Shown: positions 1 through 6,170 of the stretch, piece after piece
Numbering within the stretch: the first letter of the stretch is position 1
Layout: each line of letters begins with the position of its first letter
From: Alphaproteobacteria bacterium
GTDB taxonomy: Bacteria > Pseudomonadota > Alphaproteobacteria > Sphingomonadales > Sphingomonadaceae
DNA: 7,055 bases
NCBI GenBank assembly: GCA_028293005.1
Contig: JAQGLH010000137.1
Location: 1 to 7,055 of the forward strand
Reading direction: 5' to 3'
Made by a program: the position numbers and the translations under genes
The notes under the pieces: model-generated
What the model was told of the DNA's origin: nothing
The model's input: the letters and a program-made list of their open reading frames with translations, nothing else
The model's database searches: none

Positions 1-110
1 CCGGCGTGCAGGCGATCTTCGGGCCCGGGACCAACCTCGTCGATGCCGCCGGCGAGGTGCTCAAATTGCTCGGCCACAACCTGCCGCCGCTCGATCAAGC
101 CGCGGAATGA
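1..110 (+). CDS. scpA: Methylmalonyl-CoA mutase large subunit, C-terminal end (partial)
   Basis: Only the last 35 codons and the TGA stop are in the window; reading begins in frame at base 3. The peptide contains [16 protein letters not shown] followed by a short helix and the tail [13 protein letters not shown]. The IFGPGT-N stretch is typical of the end of the cobalamin-binding domain of methylmalonyl-CoA mutase, which converts methylmalonyl-CoA to succinyl-CoA with adenosylcobalamin in the cytoplasm. The position directly upstream of bioB and pccA on the same strand supports this, since mutase and propionyl-CoA carboxylase act in one pathway. Related B12 mutases (for example ethylmalonyl- or isobutyryl-CoA mutase) share this region and cannot be excluded from so short a fragment, but the PccA neighbour makes methylmalonyl-CoA mutase the best choice. 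Confidence 0.82.
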   Translation, partial: GVQAIFGPGTNLVDAAGEVLKLLGHNLPPLDQAAE

Positions 111-156
111 ACCCAAGTTTTTCAAGGAAGCTGTTCGTGCAAAAGGCACAATCCCG

Positions 157-1164
157 ATGAACACCCCCCGCACCGATTGGACGCGCGACGAGATCGCCGC
201 GCTGTTCGACCTGCCCTTGCTCGACCTTCTTCATGACGCGCAGCAGGTCCACCGCGCCTGGCATGCGCCCAACCAGGTCCAGCTTTCGACCTTGCTGTCG
301 ATCAAGACCGGCGGCTGCCCCGAGGATTGTGGTTATTGCAGCCAGTCGGCCTTCGCCGCCTCGGGGCTCAAGGCCGAGAAAATGATGGACGTCGATGCGG
401 TGCTCGCCGCCGCCGCCGAGGCCAAGGCGGGCGGATCGGGCCGTTTCTGCATGGGCGCGGCGTGGCGCAACCCCAAGGACCGCGATATCGACTCGCTCTG
501 TTCGATGGTGGCGGGCGTCAAGGCGATGGGGCTCGAGACCTGCATGACCCTGGGCATGCTCAGCAGCGAGCAGGCCGATCGGCTCGCCCAGGCCGGCCTC
601 GATTATTACAATCACAATCTCGACAGCGCGCCCGAATATTATCGCGAGGTCGTGCAAACCCGCACCTATCAGGACCGGCTCGACACTTTGTCGAGAGTGC
701 GCGCATCCGGGATGGCGGTGTGCTGCGGCGGTATTGTCGGCATGGGCGAGACACGCACCGATCGCATCGGCTTCCTCCACGCGCTCGCGACCCTGCCCTC
801 GCATCCGGAAAGCGTTCCGATCAACGCCCTGGTGCCGGTCGAAGGCACCAGGATCGGCGATGCCCTGCTCGCACAGGAAGAGGCCCGGATCGACGACATC
901 GAGTTCGTCCGCACGGTCGCGGTCGCGCGCATCGTCATGCCGCACTCGATGGTCCGGCTGTCGGCCGGGCGCGAGAGCATGAGCGAGACCTGCCAGGCTT
1001 TGTGTTTCCTCGCCGGCGCCAATTCGATCTTCACTGGTGACAAGCTGCTCACTACCGGGAATGCCGGTGCGGGCGCCGACGCGGCGTTGTTCGCCAAGCT
1101 CGGCCTCACGCCCCTGATCAACGAAGACAATAAGGCTGCGCCGATACGCGTGGCTGCTGAATAG
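157..1164 (+). CDS. bioB: Biotin synthase BioB (radical SAM)
   Basis: Biotin synthase inserts sulfur into dethiobiotin to form biotin, the last step of biotin synthesis, in the cytoplasm. The 335-residue protein has usual family length and all signature residues. The radical-SAM CxxxCxxC motif is at C54, C58 and C61 ([13 protein letters not shown]). The second, sulfur-donating [2Fe-2S] cluster should be held by C98 (RFCMGAAWR), C129 (ETCMTLGM), C189 ([12 protein letters not shown]) and R267 (VRLSAGRE), matching E. coli C97, C128, C188 and R260. The frame is open further upstream, but ATG 157 is chosen because homologous sequence begins there and AAGG at 143-146 is suitably spaced; an earlier start would overlap the mutase gene. 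The gene starts 46 bp after the mutase stop and ends 8 bp before the pccA ATG, so it is almost certainly co-transcribed with both. No other biotin-pathway gene is visible. Confidence 0.96.
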   Translation: MNTPRTDWTRDEIAALFDLPLLDLLHDAQQVHRAWHAPNQVQLSTLLSIKTGGCPEDCGYCSQSAFAASGLKAEKMMDVDAVLAAAAEAKAGGSGRFCMGAAWRNPKDRDIDSLCSMVAGVKAMGLETCMTLGMLSSEQADRLAQAGLDYYNHNLDSAPEYYREVVQTRTYQDRLDTLSRVRASGMAVCCGGIVGMGETRTDRIGFLHALATLPSHPESVPINALVPVEGTRIGDALLAQEEARIDDIEFVRTVAVARIVMPHSMVRLSAGRESMSETCQALCFLAGANSIFTGDKLLTTGNAGAGADAALFAKLGLTPLINEDNKAAPIRVAAE

Positions 1165-1172
1165 GCGGAGTG

Positions 1173-3143
1173 ATGTTCACCAAGATCCTGATCGCCAACC
1201 GCGGCGAAATCGCATGCCGCGTCATTCGTACCGCGCGCAAAATGGGCATCGCCACCGTCGCCGTTTATTCGGACGCCGACGCGCGCGCCCCCCACGTCAA
1301 GCTCGCCGACGAAGCCGTGCGGCTTGGCCCGCCGCCGGCATCCGAAAGCTATCTCGACGCCGATCTGATCATCGCCGCGTGCAAGCAGACCGGCGCCGAG
1401 GCGGTCCATCCCGGCTACGGCTTCCTGTCCGAGCGCGAGAGCTTCGCGCGCCGGCTCGCCGAGGAGGGCATCGCCTTCATCGGCCCGCCGCCCGAGGCGA
1501 TCGCCGCGATGGGCGACAAGATCCAATCCAAGAAGCTCGCGCAGGCCGCCGGCGTCAGCGTCGTGCCCGGCTTCATCGGCGAGATCCGCGACACCGAGCA
1601 TGCGGTCGAGATCGCCGCCTTGATCACCTATCCGGTGATGATGAAGGCCTCGGCGGGCGGCGGCGGCAAGGGCATGCGGCTCGCCTATAATGAGCAGGAC
1701 GTCCGCGAGACCTTCGAGAGCGTCAAGCGCGAGGGCCTCGCCAGCTTCGGCGACGACCGCGTCTTCATCGAGAAGTTCGTCGAAAGCCCGCGCCACATCG
1801 AGATCCAGCTGCTCGGCGACCAGCACGGCACGATCCTCTACCTGGGGGAGCGCGAATGCTCGATTCAGCGGCGCCACCAAAAGGTCGTCGAGGAAGCCCC
1901 GTCGCCGTTCGTCACCCCCGAGATGCGCAAGCAGATGGGCGAGCAGGCGGTCTCCCTCGCGCAGGCGGTCGGCTATTTTTCGGCAGGCACTGTCGAGTTC
2001 ATCGCCGGCGCCGACCGCAGCTTCTACTTCCTCGAGATGAACACCCGGCTCCAGGTCGAGCATCCGGTGACCGAGCTCGTCACCGGCCTCGATCTCGTCG
2101 AGCAGATGATCCGGGTCGCCGCCGGCGAGAAGCTCACGCTCGCGCAAAAGGACGTCGAGCTCAACGGCTGGGCGATCGAGAACAGGGTCTATGCCGAGGA
2201 TCCCTACCGCGGCTTCCTGCCCTCGACCGGCCGCCTGGTGCGCTACCGCCCGCCGCTCGGCAAGGAGGGTGTCCGCGTCGACGACGGCGTCGTCGAAGGC
2301 GGCGAGGTCTCGATGTTCTACGATCCGATGATCGCGAAACTGATCACCTACGGCGGCGACCGCGAGCAGGCGATCGACCTGCAGATCGCGGCGCTCGACT
2401 CGTTCGTGATCGATGGCATTGGCCACAATCTCGATTTCCTCTCCGCGCTGATGCAGCATCCCCGCTTCCGCGCCGGCGCGCTCACCACCGGCTTCATCGC
2501 CGAGGAGTTTCCCGATGGCTTTGCCGGCGCACCCGCCGACGAGCGGCTCAAGCGCAATCTTGCCGCGCTTGGCGGGCTGGTCGCGAGCGCCGAGGCGGAA
2601 CGCGCGCGCCGTATCGACGGCCAGCTCGGGACTCCGCTCAAGACGCCGACTTTGTGGATCGCGCAGATCGACGGCGAGGATTTCGAGGTTCGCGTCGAAG
2701 GCGACACCGTGCTGGTCGGCGCCGACGCGCTGGCGTTCGACGCGCGCTATGTCCCGGGCGAGGCCTTGCTCGAGGCGATCATCGACGACGAGCCGATCAG
2801 CGTGAAGGTCGAGCGGCGCGGCTCGAGCTGGCTGTTCACCACGCGCGGCGCTCGCCACACGGTGCGCGTGCTGACGCCGCGCAGCGCGGCGCATTCGCGC
2901 CACATGATCGCGAAGACCCCGCCCGACCTTTCCAAATATCTGCTCTGCCCGATGCCCGGCCTGCTCACCATGCTGCACGTCGGCGAGGGCGACCGCGTCG
3001 AAGCCGGCCAGCCATTGGCCGTGGTCGAGGCGATGAAGATGGAGAATATCCTGCGCGCTGAAAAGCCGAGCACCGTCGCGAGGGTCGCCGCCAAGCCTGG
3101 TGACAGCCTCGCGGTCGACGCGGTGATCCTGGAGTTCGAATGA
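1173..3143 (+). CDS. pccA: Propionyl-CoA carboxylase alpha subunit (biotin carboxylase + BCCP)
   Basis: This subunit carboxylates its own biotin with ATP and bicarbonate and passes the carboxyl group to the beta subunit, turning propionyl-CoA into methylmalonyl-CoA. In the 656-aa protein, residues 1 to about 450 form biotin carboxylase: start FTKILIANRGE, ATP-grasp glycine loop SAGGGGKGM at 160-168, and active-site residues E288, N290, R292 and E296 in FLEMNTRLQVEHP. About 480-575 is the BT linker that contacts the beta subunit, and about 585-656 is the biotinyl domain with EAMKMEN and biotinyl lysine K622. The segment ALDSFVIDGIGHN followed by TTGFIAEEFPDGF resembles PCC alpha more than methylcrotonyl- or acetyl-CoA carboxylase subunits, and the mutase upstream agrees. 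ATG 1173 is preferred because homologues begin M-F-x-K-I-L; an in-frame GTG at 1170 would add one residue. The stop overlaps the next gene's start (ATGA, 3140-3143). The beta subunit is not in the window. Confidence 0.94.
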   Translation: MFTKILIANRGEIACRVIRTARKMGIATVAVYSDADARAPHVKLADEAVRLGPPPASESYLDADLIIAACKQTGAEAVHPGYGFLSERESFARRLAEEGIAFIGPPPEAIAAMGDKIQSKKLAQAAGVSVVPGFIGEIRDTEHAVEIAALITYPVMMKASAGGGGKGMRLAYNEQDVRETFESVKREGLASFGDDRVFIEKFVESPRHIEIQLLGDQHGTILYLGERECSIQRRHQKVVEEAPSPFVTPEMRKQMGEQAVSLAQAVGYFSAGTVEFIAGADRSFYFLEMNTRLQVEHPVTELVTGLDLVEQMIRVAAGEKLTLAQKDVELNGWAIENRVYAEDPYRGFLPSTGRLVRYRPPLGKEGVRVDDGVVEGGEVSMFYDPMIAKLITYGGDREQAIDLQIAALDSFVIDGIGHNLDFLSALMQHPRFRAGALTTGFIAEEFPDGFAGAPADERLKRNLAALGGLVASAEAERARRIDGQLGTPLKTPTLWIAQIDGEDFEVRVEGDTVLVGADALAFDARYVPGEALLEAIIDDEPISVKVERRGSSWLFTTRGARHTVRVLTPRSAAHSRHMIAKTPPDLSKYLLCPMPGLLTMLHVGEGDRVEAGQPLAVVEAMKMENILRAEKPSTVARVAAKPGDSLAVDAVILEFE

Positions 3144-3937
3144 GCGCTGACCGGGGCGACGACATGGCGGCGGGCACGATGGCCGACACGATGGCCGATG
3201 CCATTCCCGCCGCCACCTTGGTCGTCGCCCGGCCCGGATCCGGAGCGCCCGAGCTGCTGGTGATGAAGCGCGCCGCGCACATGGCGTTCGCCGCGAGCGC
3301 CTTGGTCTTTCCCGGTGGCCGGATCGACGCCGGCGACTATGAGCTTGCCGATCGGGTTGGTGGCGCAATCGACGATGCCGCCGCGCGCATCGCTGCGATC
3401 CGCGAAACGCTCGAAGAGACGGGGATTGCGGTCGGTTTCGCCGAGCCGCTCGACGAGGCAACCATCGCTGCGCTGCGTGCCGCGCTTACCAGCGGCGATC
3501 CGCTCTGCGACCTGCTCGACCGCTTTGGGCTGAGCCTCGCGCTCGACGCGCTGACGCCGTTCGCGCGCTGGTGCCCCAATATGCGCGAGACACGCCGCTT
3601 CGACACCTTCTTCTACCTCGCCGAAGCCCCCGCCGACGCGCCGGCGCCGCAAGCCGACGGTACCGAAGCGGTCGGCAGCTATTGGGCCAGCGCCGCGCAT
3701 GTCATCGCCGAATGCGACGCGGGCCGCGGCCGCATCATCTTCCCGACCCGCCGTAACCTCGAGCGGCTCGCCCAGTTCAGCTCGATCGAGGAAGCCCGCG
3801 CAGACGCGCTCCGCCGCGGCGTCCACAAGGTCCAGCCCTGGGTCGAGGAACGCGAGGGAAAGCAATGGCTCTGCATTCCCGAGGATATCGGCTACCCCGT
3901 GACGGCCGAGCTGCTCGAGACCGCGAAGAGGGGGTAA
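3140..3937 (+). CDS. NUDT19-like Nudix hydrolase, probable CoA/acyl-CoA diphosphatase
   Basis: Nudix enzymes hydrolyse nucleoside diphosphates linked to another group. The 265-aa protein carries the core REUxEExGU signature as RETLEETGI at residues 88-96. It is preceded by VFPGGRIDAGD (56-66), with a longer gap between the two parts than in the classic Nudix box. The string LLVMKRAAHMAFAASALVF before PGG, and RRFDTFFYLAE at 152-162, resemble the NUDT19 group, whose characterised member cleaves CoA and acyl-CoA to phosphopantetheine products. The substrate here is therefore inferred from family and context. ATG 3140 overlaps the pccA stop as ATGA and has GGAG at 3131-3134 with 5-nt spacing, which indicates translational coupling. 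In-frame ATGs at 3164, 3179 and 3191 are alternatives; the first 20 or so residues are low-complexity (MAAGTMADTMADA) and outside the fold. Acyl-CoA pool control beside PCC is plausible but unproven. Confidence 0.85.
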   Translation: MSADRGDDMAAGTMADTMADAIPAATLVVARPGSGAPELLVMKRAAHMAFAASALVFPGGRIDAGDYELADRVGGAIDDAAARIAAIRETLEETGIAVGFAEPLDEATIAALRAALTSGDPLCDLLDRFGLSLALDALTPFARWCPNMRETRRFDTFFYLAEAPADAPAPQADGTEAVGSYWASAAHVIAECDAGRGRIIFPTRRNLERLAQFSSIEEARADALRRGVHKVQPWVEEREGKQWLCIPEDIGYPVTAELLETAKRG

Positions 3938-3953
3938 GGCCGGCAGATTCCTG

Positions 3954-3983
3954 GTTCCTCGCCGCGGGTTCGTGCGGAGGAAC
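3954..3983. terminator. Inverted repeat between convergent genes, possible weak bidirectional terminator
   Basis: GTTCCTC at 3954-3960 and GAGGAAC at 3977-3983 are perfect 7-bp inverted arms, with a G-T wobble possible outside. CCGC and GCGG inside could extend the stem if a 2-nt bulge is allowed. It sits in the 45-bp gap where the Nudix gene (+) and the mannose-6-phosphate isomerase gene (-) converge, and its right arm touches the last base of the isomerase stop codon. Neither strand has a T-rich tract after the stem, so it is not a classic intrinsic terminator; it may act with Rho or as an RNA 3' end stabiliser. Confidence 0.35.
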
Positions 3984-4825
3984 TAAGGCTTCAGCAATTC
4001 TTGCCTTAGCCCACCGGCATAGGCGACCAGCATCGACGCATCTTCCGCCATCGACAGCGATGTCTCGCCCTCGACCAGCCAGACGTCGCCCTGATCGAGC
4101 GCGGCGCCGCCAAGGCTGCCATCGCCGCTCACCGGCACCAGCCACAGCGGATCCGGGCGATCGGCGCGCAAGCGGCCTGCGGTGTGGCCGGTCCAGCGTT
4201 CGAGCACGAACTTCGCGCCTTCGGCCAATATCTCCCGGCCCGGGCTCAGGCGATAGGATCGCGCCGACGGCCGATACGGCGCCGGATCGGCGACCGCGAC
4301 CGCGTCGTCGAGGTGCAGCGCGCGCGGGCGCCCATAGTCGAACAACCGATAGGTGAGGTCGACATTCTGCTGGACCTCGATCAGCTTGAGCCCGGGCCCG
4401 AGCGCGTGGATCGTTCCCGCGGGCGAATAATAATGATCCCCGGCCTGCGCCGGCCGCCAGTCTATCAAATGCTCGAGCGCGCCGTCGCACGCGGCGTCGC
4501 GCAGCCCTGCCTTGTCGAGCGTGTCGCGGAGGCCGATGCCGATCGTCGCGCCCGGCTCCGCATCGAGCACCAGCCACGCTTCGTCCTTGCCGCCTTTGCC
4601 GCCGCGCGCTCGGGCCGCCTGCTCGTCGGGATGGACCTGGATCGAAAGCCGCTCCGAGGTGAACAGATATTTCACCAGCAAAGCGGCGTCGCCGCCGCGC
4701 GGATCCTCGAACCACACTTCGCCGACCGGCTGCGCATCGTGCGGCACGTCACCGAATGCCGGAAGCAAATCGCGGCGGCCCCAGACTTTCTCGATACGGC
4801 GCCTAGTCAGGCGAATGGCATTCAT
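3983..4825 (-). CDS. manA: Mannose-6-phosphate isomerase, class I (short form)
   Basis: Class I phosphomannose isomerase interconverts fructose-6-phosphate and mannose-6-phosphate with zinc in a cupin fold, and it feeds GDP-mannose and polysaccharide synthesis or mannose use. In the 280-aa product the expected metal ligands are visible: Q63 and H65 in LSIQVHPDEQAA, E82 in KDEAWLVLDA, and H140 in SPAGTIHALGPG. R160 lies in the conserved NVDLTYRLFDYGR stretch. The N-terminus IEKVWGRRDLLP is also typical. At about 280 residues it is shorter than the E. coli enzyme (about 390), consistent with the short bacterial subfamily lacking the inserted helical domain. ATG 4825 is chosen because AGGAG lies 5 nt upstream; the in-frame GTG at 4828 is only 2 nt from it. 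The gene is alone on its strand here, so its pathway role cannot be read from neighbours; related sugar isomerases of the same fold are less likely. Confidence 0.9.
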   Translation of the reverse strand: MNAIRLTRRRIEKVWGRRDLLPAFGDVPHDAQPVGEVWFEDPRGGDAALLVKYLFTSERLSIQVHPDEQAARARGGKGGKDEAWLVLDAEPGATIGIGLRDTLDKAGLRDAACDGALEHLIDWRPAQAGDHYYSPAGTIHALGPGLKLIEVQQNVDLTYRLFDYGRPRALHLDDAVAVADPAPYRPSARSYRLSPGREILAEGAKFVLERWTGHTAGRLRADRPDPLWLVPVSGDGSLGGAALDQGDVWLVEGETSLSMAEDASMLVAYAGGLRQELLKP

Positions 4826-4911
4826 CACGGCTCCTGCGCGCTGCGACCGCCATCCTGCCGACTAGTCGTGCGAGTGCAACCCCCTAGACGGTTCGCGCGT
4901 CGGACGGAAAT
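4826..4911. promoter_or_regulatory. Divergent intergenic region with a perfect 10-bp palindrome
   Basis: This 86-bp gap separates the divergent mannose-6-phosphate isomerase and extensin-like genes, so promoters for both should lie here. The perfect palindrome CGACTAGTCG occupies 4859-4868, near the centre. A divergent position and dyad symmetry are compatible with an operator, but a palindrome of this size can occur by chance. I found no convincing -35/-10 pair on either strand. Confidence 0.25.
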
Positions 4912-5652
4912 ATGCGATTACTCCGTCTCGTCAGGCTCGCGCTCGTCGTCGGTCTCGCCGGCTTCGCCGCGCTGCTGCTCTACGGCTATGCGCGAAACCA
5001 TCCGCAAGACCTGCCCTGGACCGCACTCGATCTCGGCCAGCCGATCGGCCTGTTCACCGGCCGCAAGCTCGCCGCGCTTGGCGGCGACGGGCCGCGTTGC
5101 CGCGCATTGCTGACTCGCGCCGGGGTCGAATTCACCGCGCTGCCGCCGCGCCGGTCGCCGCACCGGGCCGACCGACAATGCGGCTATGACGACGCGGTGC
5201 GCCTGCGGGCCGGCGGCTCGACCACCATCGCCTACCGGCCAGAGGGGCTCGCCACCAGCTGTCCGGTCGCTGCGGCGCTTGCCTTGTGGGAATGGCATGT
5301 CGTCCAGCCCGCCGCCCTCGCCCACTTCGGCGAGGATGTGGCGAGCATCGACCATTTCGGAAGCTACAGCTGCCGCCGGATCTACGGCCGTGCCGAGGGG
5401 GCGATGAGCGAGCATGCCTCTGCCAACGCGGTCGACATCGCCGGCTTCCGCCTCGCCGACGGCCGCCGCATCACCATTGCCCGCGACTGGCGCGGCAACG
5501 GCCCCGAAAGGGCATTTCTGCGCGACGTTCGCGACGGCGCCTGCACCCTGTTCGCGACCGTCCTGTCGCCCGATTATAACCGGGCGCACTCCGACCATTT
5601 CCACCTCGACCAGGCGAGGCGCGGCGCGATGGGGTGGCGGGGATGTCGGTGA
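4912..5652 (+). CDS. Extensin-like C-terminal domain protein, membrane-anchored putative LAS-type peptidoglycan peptidase
   Basis: The 246-aa protein starts with a basic residue pattern and one hydrophobic segment (about residues 5-25), so it is probably an inner-membrane anchor with the rest in the periplasm, or an uncleaved signal. Residues of about 60-246 match the bacterial extensin-like C-terminal family: GSYSCRRIYGR, SEHASANAVDIAGF and TVLSPDYNRAHSDHFHLD. The name is historical; this is not a plant extensin. SEHASANAVD gives H168-x6-D175 and DHFH gives H229-x-H231, the zinc ligand pattern of the LAS/M15 metallopeptidases that cut peptidoglycan cross-links. Six cysteines in the periplasmic part (63, 90, 117, 154, 211, 245) could form disulfides. 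GGACGG at 4900-4905 is a possible ribosome site. Enzymatic activity is inferred from the motif; the family assignment is firm. It is divergent from manA and convergent with the SWIB gene. Confidence 0.85.
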   Translation: MRLLRLVRLALVVGLAGFAALLLYGYARNHPQDLPWTALDLGQPIGLFTGRKLAALGGDGPRCRALLTRAGVEFTALPPRRSPHRADRQCGYDDAVRLRAGGSTTIAYRPEGLATSCPVAAALALWEWHVVQPAALAHFGEDVASIDHFGSYSCRRIYGRAEGAMSEHASANAVDIAGFRLADGRRITIARDWRGNGPERAFLRDVRDGACTLFATVLSPDYNRAHSDHFHLDQARRGAMGWRGCR

Positions 5653-5659
5653 GACTGTC

Positions 5660-5737
5660 CGCTAGAGCAGGCTGCGATGGAATCGCAGCCGCTCTATAAC
5701 CGTTTGATATCGCATTGTTTCTTGCGATTCTCTAGCG
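5660..5737. repeat. Compact palindromic intergenic element bounded by 8-bp inverted repeats
   Basis: CGCTAGAG at 5660-5667 and CTCTAGCG at 5730-5737 are perfect inverted ends. Inside, GGCTGCGAT (5670-5678) pairs perfectly with ATCGCAGCC (5682-5690) across a GGA loop. The stem extends outwards through AGAGC (5664-5668) and GCTCT (5691-5695) with one bulged A. A second hairpin pairs ATCGCA (5709-5714) with TGCGAT (5723-5728), using the same words as the first. The layout is that of a REP or small MITE-like unit, or of an RNA 3' structure. It begins 8 bp after the extensin-like stop codon, so it may also help end or protect that transcript, although no T tract follows. Whether it is repeated in the genome cannot be seen from this window. 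Confidence 0.5.
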
Positions 5738-5790
5738 AGATCCCCCCTCCCCTCGAGGAAGAGCGAGACCGGAGCCGCCGGAAGAGCGCT

Positions 5791-5845
5791 TAAAAACAGA
5801 CGGCGACTCCGAGTCCCGCGCAAGCGGGATCGCGAGTCGCCGTTC
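5791..5845 (-). terminator. Rho-independent terminator of the minus-strand SWIB transcript
   Basis: ACGGCGACTC at 5800-5809 pairs perfectly with GAGTCGCCGT at 5834-5843. TCCCGC (5814-5819) pairs inside with GCGGGA (5824-5829) across a GCAA tetraloop, giving one long interrupted GC-rich stem. Read on the minus strand the stem is followed at once by TCTGTTTTTA (5800-5791), the T-rich tail expected of an intrinsic terminator. It lies about 50 bp past the stop of the SWIB gene. On the plus strand the stem is followed only by TTCCTTGCC, so termination for that strand would be weaker. Confidence 0.8.
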
Positions 5846-5894
5846 CTTGCCTGGCGCCGCTCCTGTTACGCGGGCCAGGCCGGGTTGAGTCTGT

Positions 5895-6170
5895 TCAGCT
5901 CAAATGACTCGAAAGGTGCTTGTTCATCTCGAACATCGTCACCTTCTTGGTGCCGAAGATCTTCTCCAGCTTGTCGTCGGCCAGAATTTCCCGTTTGTTG
6001 TGAGGATTCTGGAGATTGTTCTTTTTGATGTAGGCCCACATCTTGCTGACGACCTCGCTGCGCGCAATGTCGCCCGAGCCGGTCACCGCGGCGAGCTCCG
6101 CCGAAGGCTTCAACGGCTTTTGCAGTCCGTCCGCACGACCTGTGCCACCCCCTTTTTTCGATCCCAACAT
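5895..6170 (-). CDS. Small stand-alone SWIB/MDM2-domain protein
   Basis: The 91-aa product is a lysine- and glycine-rich leader (MLGSKKGGGTG) followed by a single SWIB domain from about residue 18 to the end. Visible signatures are LKPSAELAAVTGSGDIAR, VVSKMWAYIKKNNLQNP, KREILADDKLEKIFG and VTMFEMNKHLSSHL. SWIB domains are known from the BAF60/SWP73 subunits of eukaryotic SWI/SNF complexes and from small bacterial proteins, notably of Chlamydia, where a chromatin or DNA-topology role has been proposed. The function here is unknown. The frame is open upstream to 6293, but ATG 6170 is chosen because GAGGAGG lies 7 nt upstream and the upstream peptide looks non-coding. Base composition falls to about 50% GC in 5941-6060, far below the flanking genes. 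It follows the LD-carboxypeptidase gene after 168 bp on the same strand and is followed by a strong terminator. Confidence 0.88.
   Translation of the reverse strand: MLGSKKGGGTGRADGLQKPLKPSAELAAVTGSGDIARSEVVSKMWAYIKKNNLQNPHNKREILADDKLEKIFGTKKVTMFEMNKHLSSHLS

Noticed and set aside
43..156. N-terminal extension of bioB by 38 codons
   Set aside because: It would overlap the end of the mutase gene. Homology to BioB begins at ATG 157, which has its own AAGG.
669..3461. A 930-codon open frame on the minus strand across bioB, pccA and the Nudix gene
   Set aside because: It is antisense to three clear enzyme genes and its peptide is Arg/Ala/Asp/Leu-rich with no family motif. Long antisense frames are expected opposite high-GC genes with strong third-position bias.
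1..3937. Riboswitch or biotin/cobalamin-responsive operator for the propionyl-CoA gene set
   Set aside because: The operon's 5' end is outside the window and no leader or operator-like dyad was seen in the short gaps between these genes.
3777..4715. A 312-codon minus-strand open frame overlapping manA in another frame
   Set aside because: The peptide is arginine-rich low complexity. The overlapping frame 3983-4825 encodes a recognisable isomerase with metal ligands and a good ribosome site.
4184..5113. A 309-codon plus-strand open frame antisense to manA and entering the extensin-like gene
   Set aside because: No recognisable domain; explained as a shadow of the two real genes.
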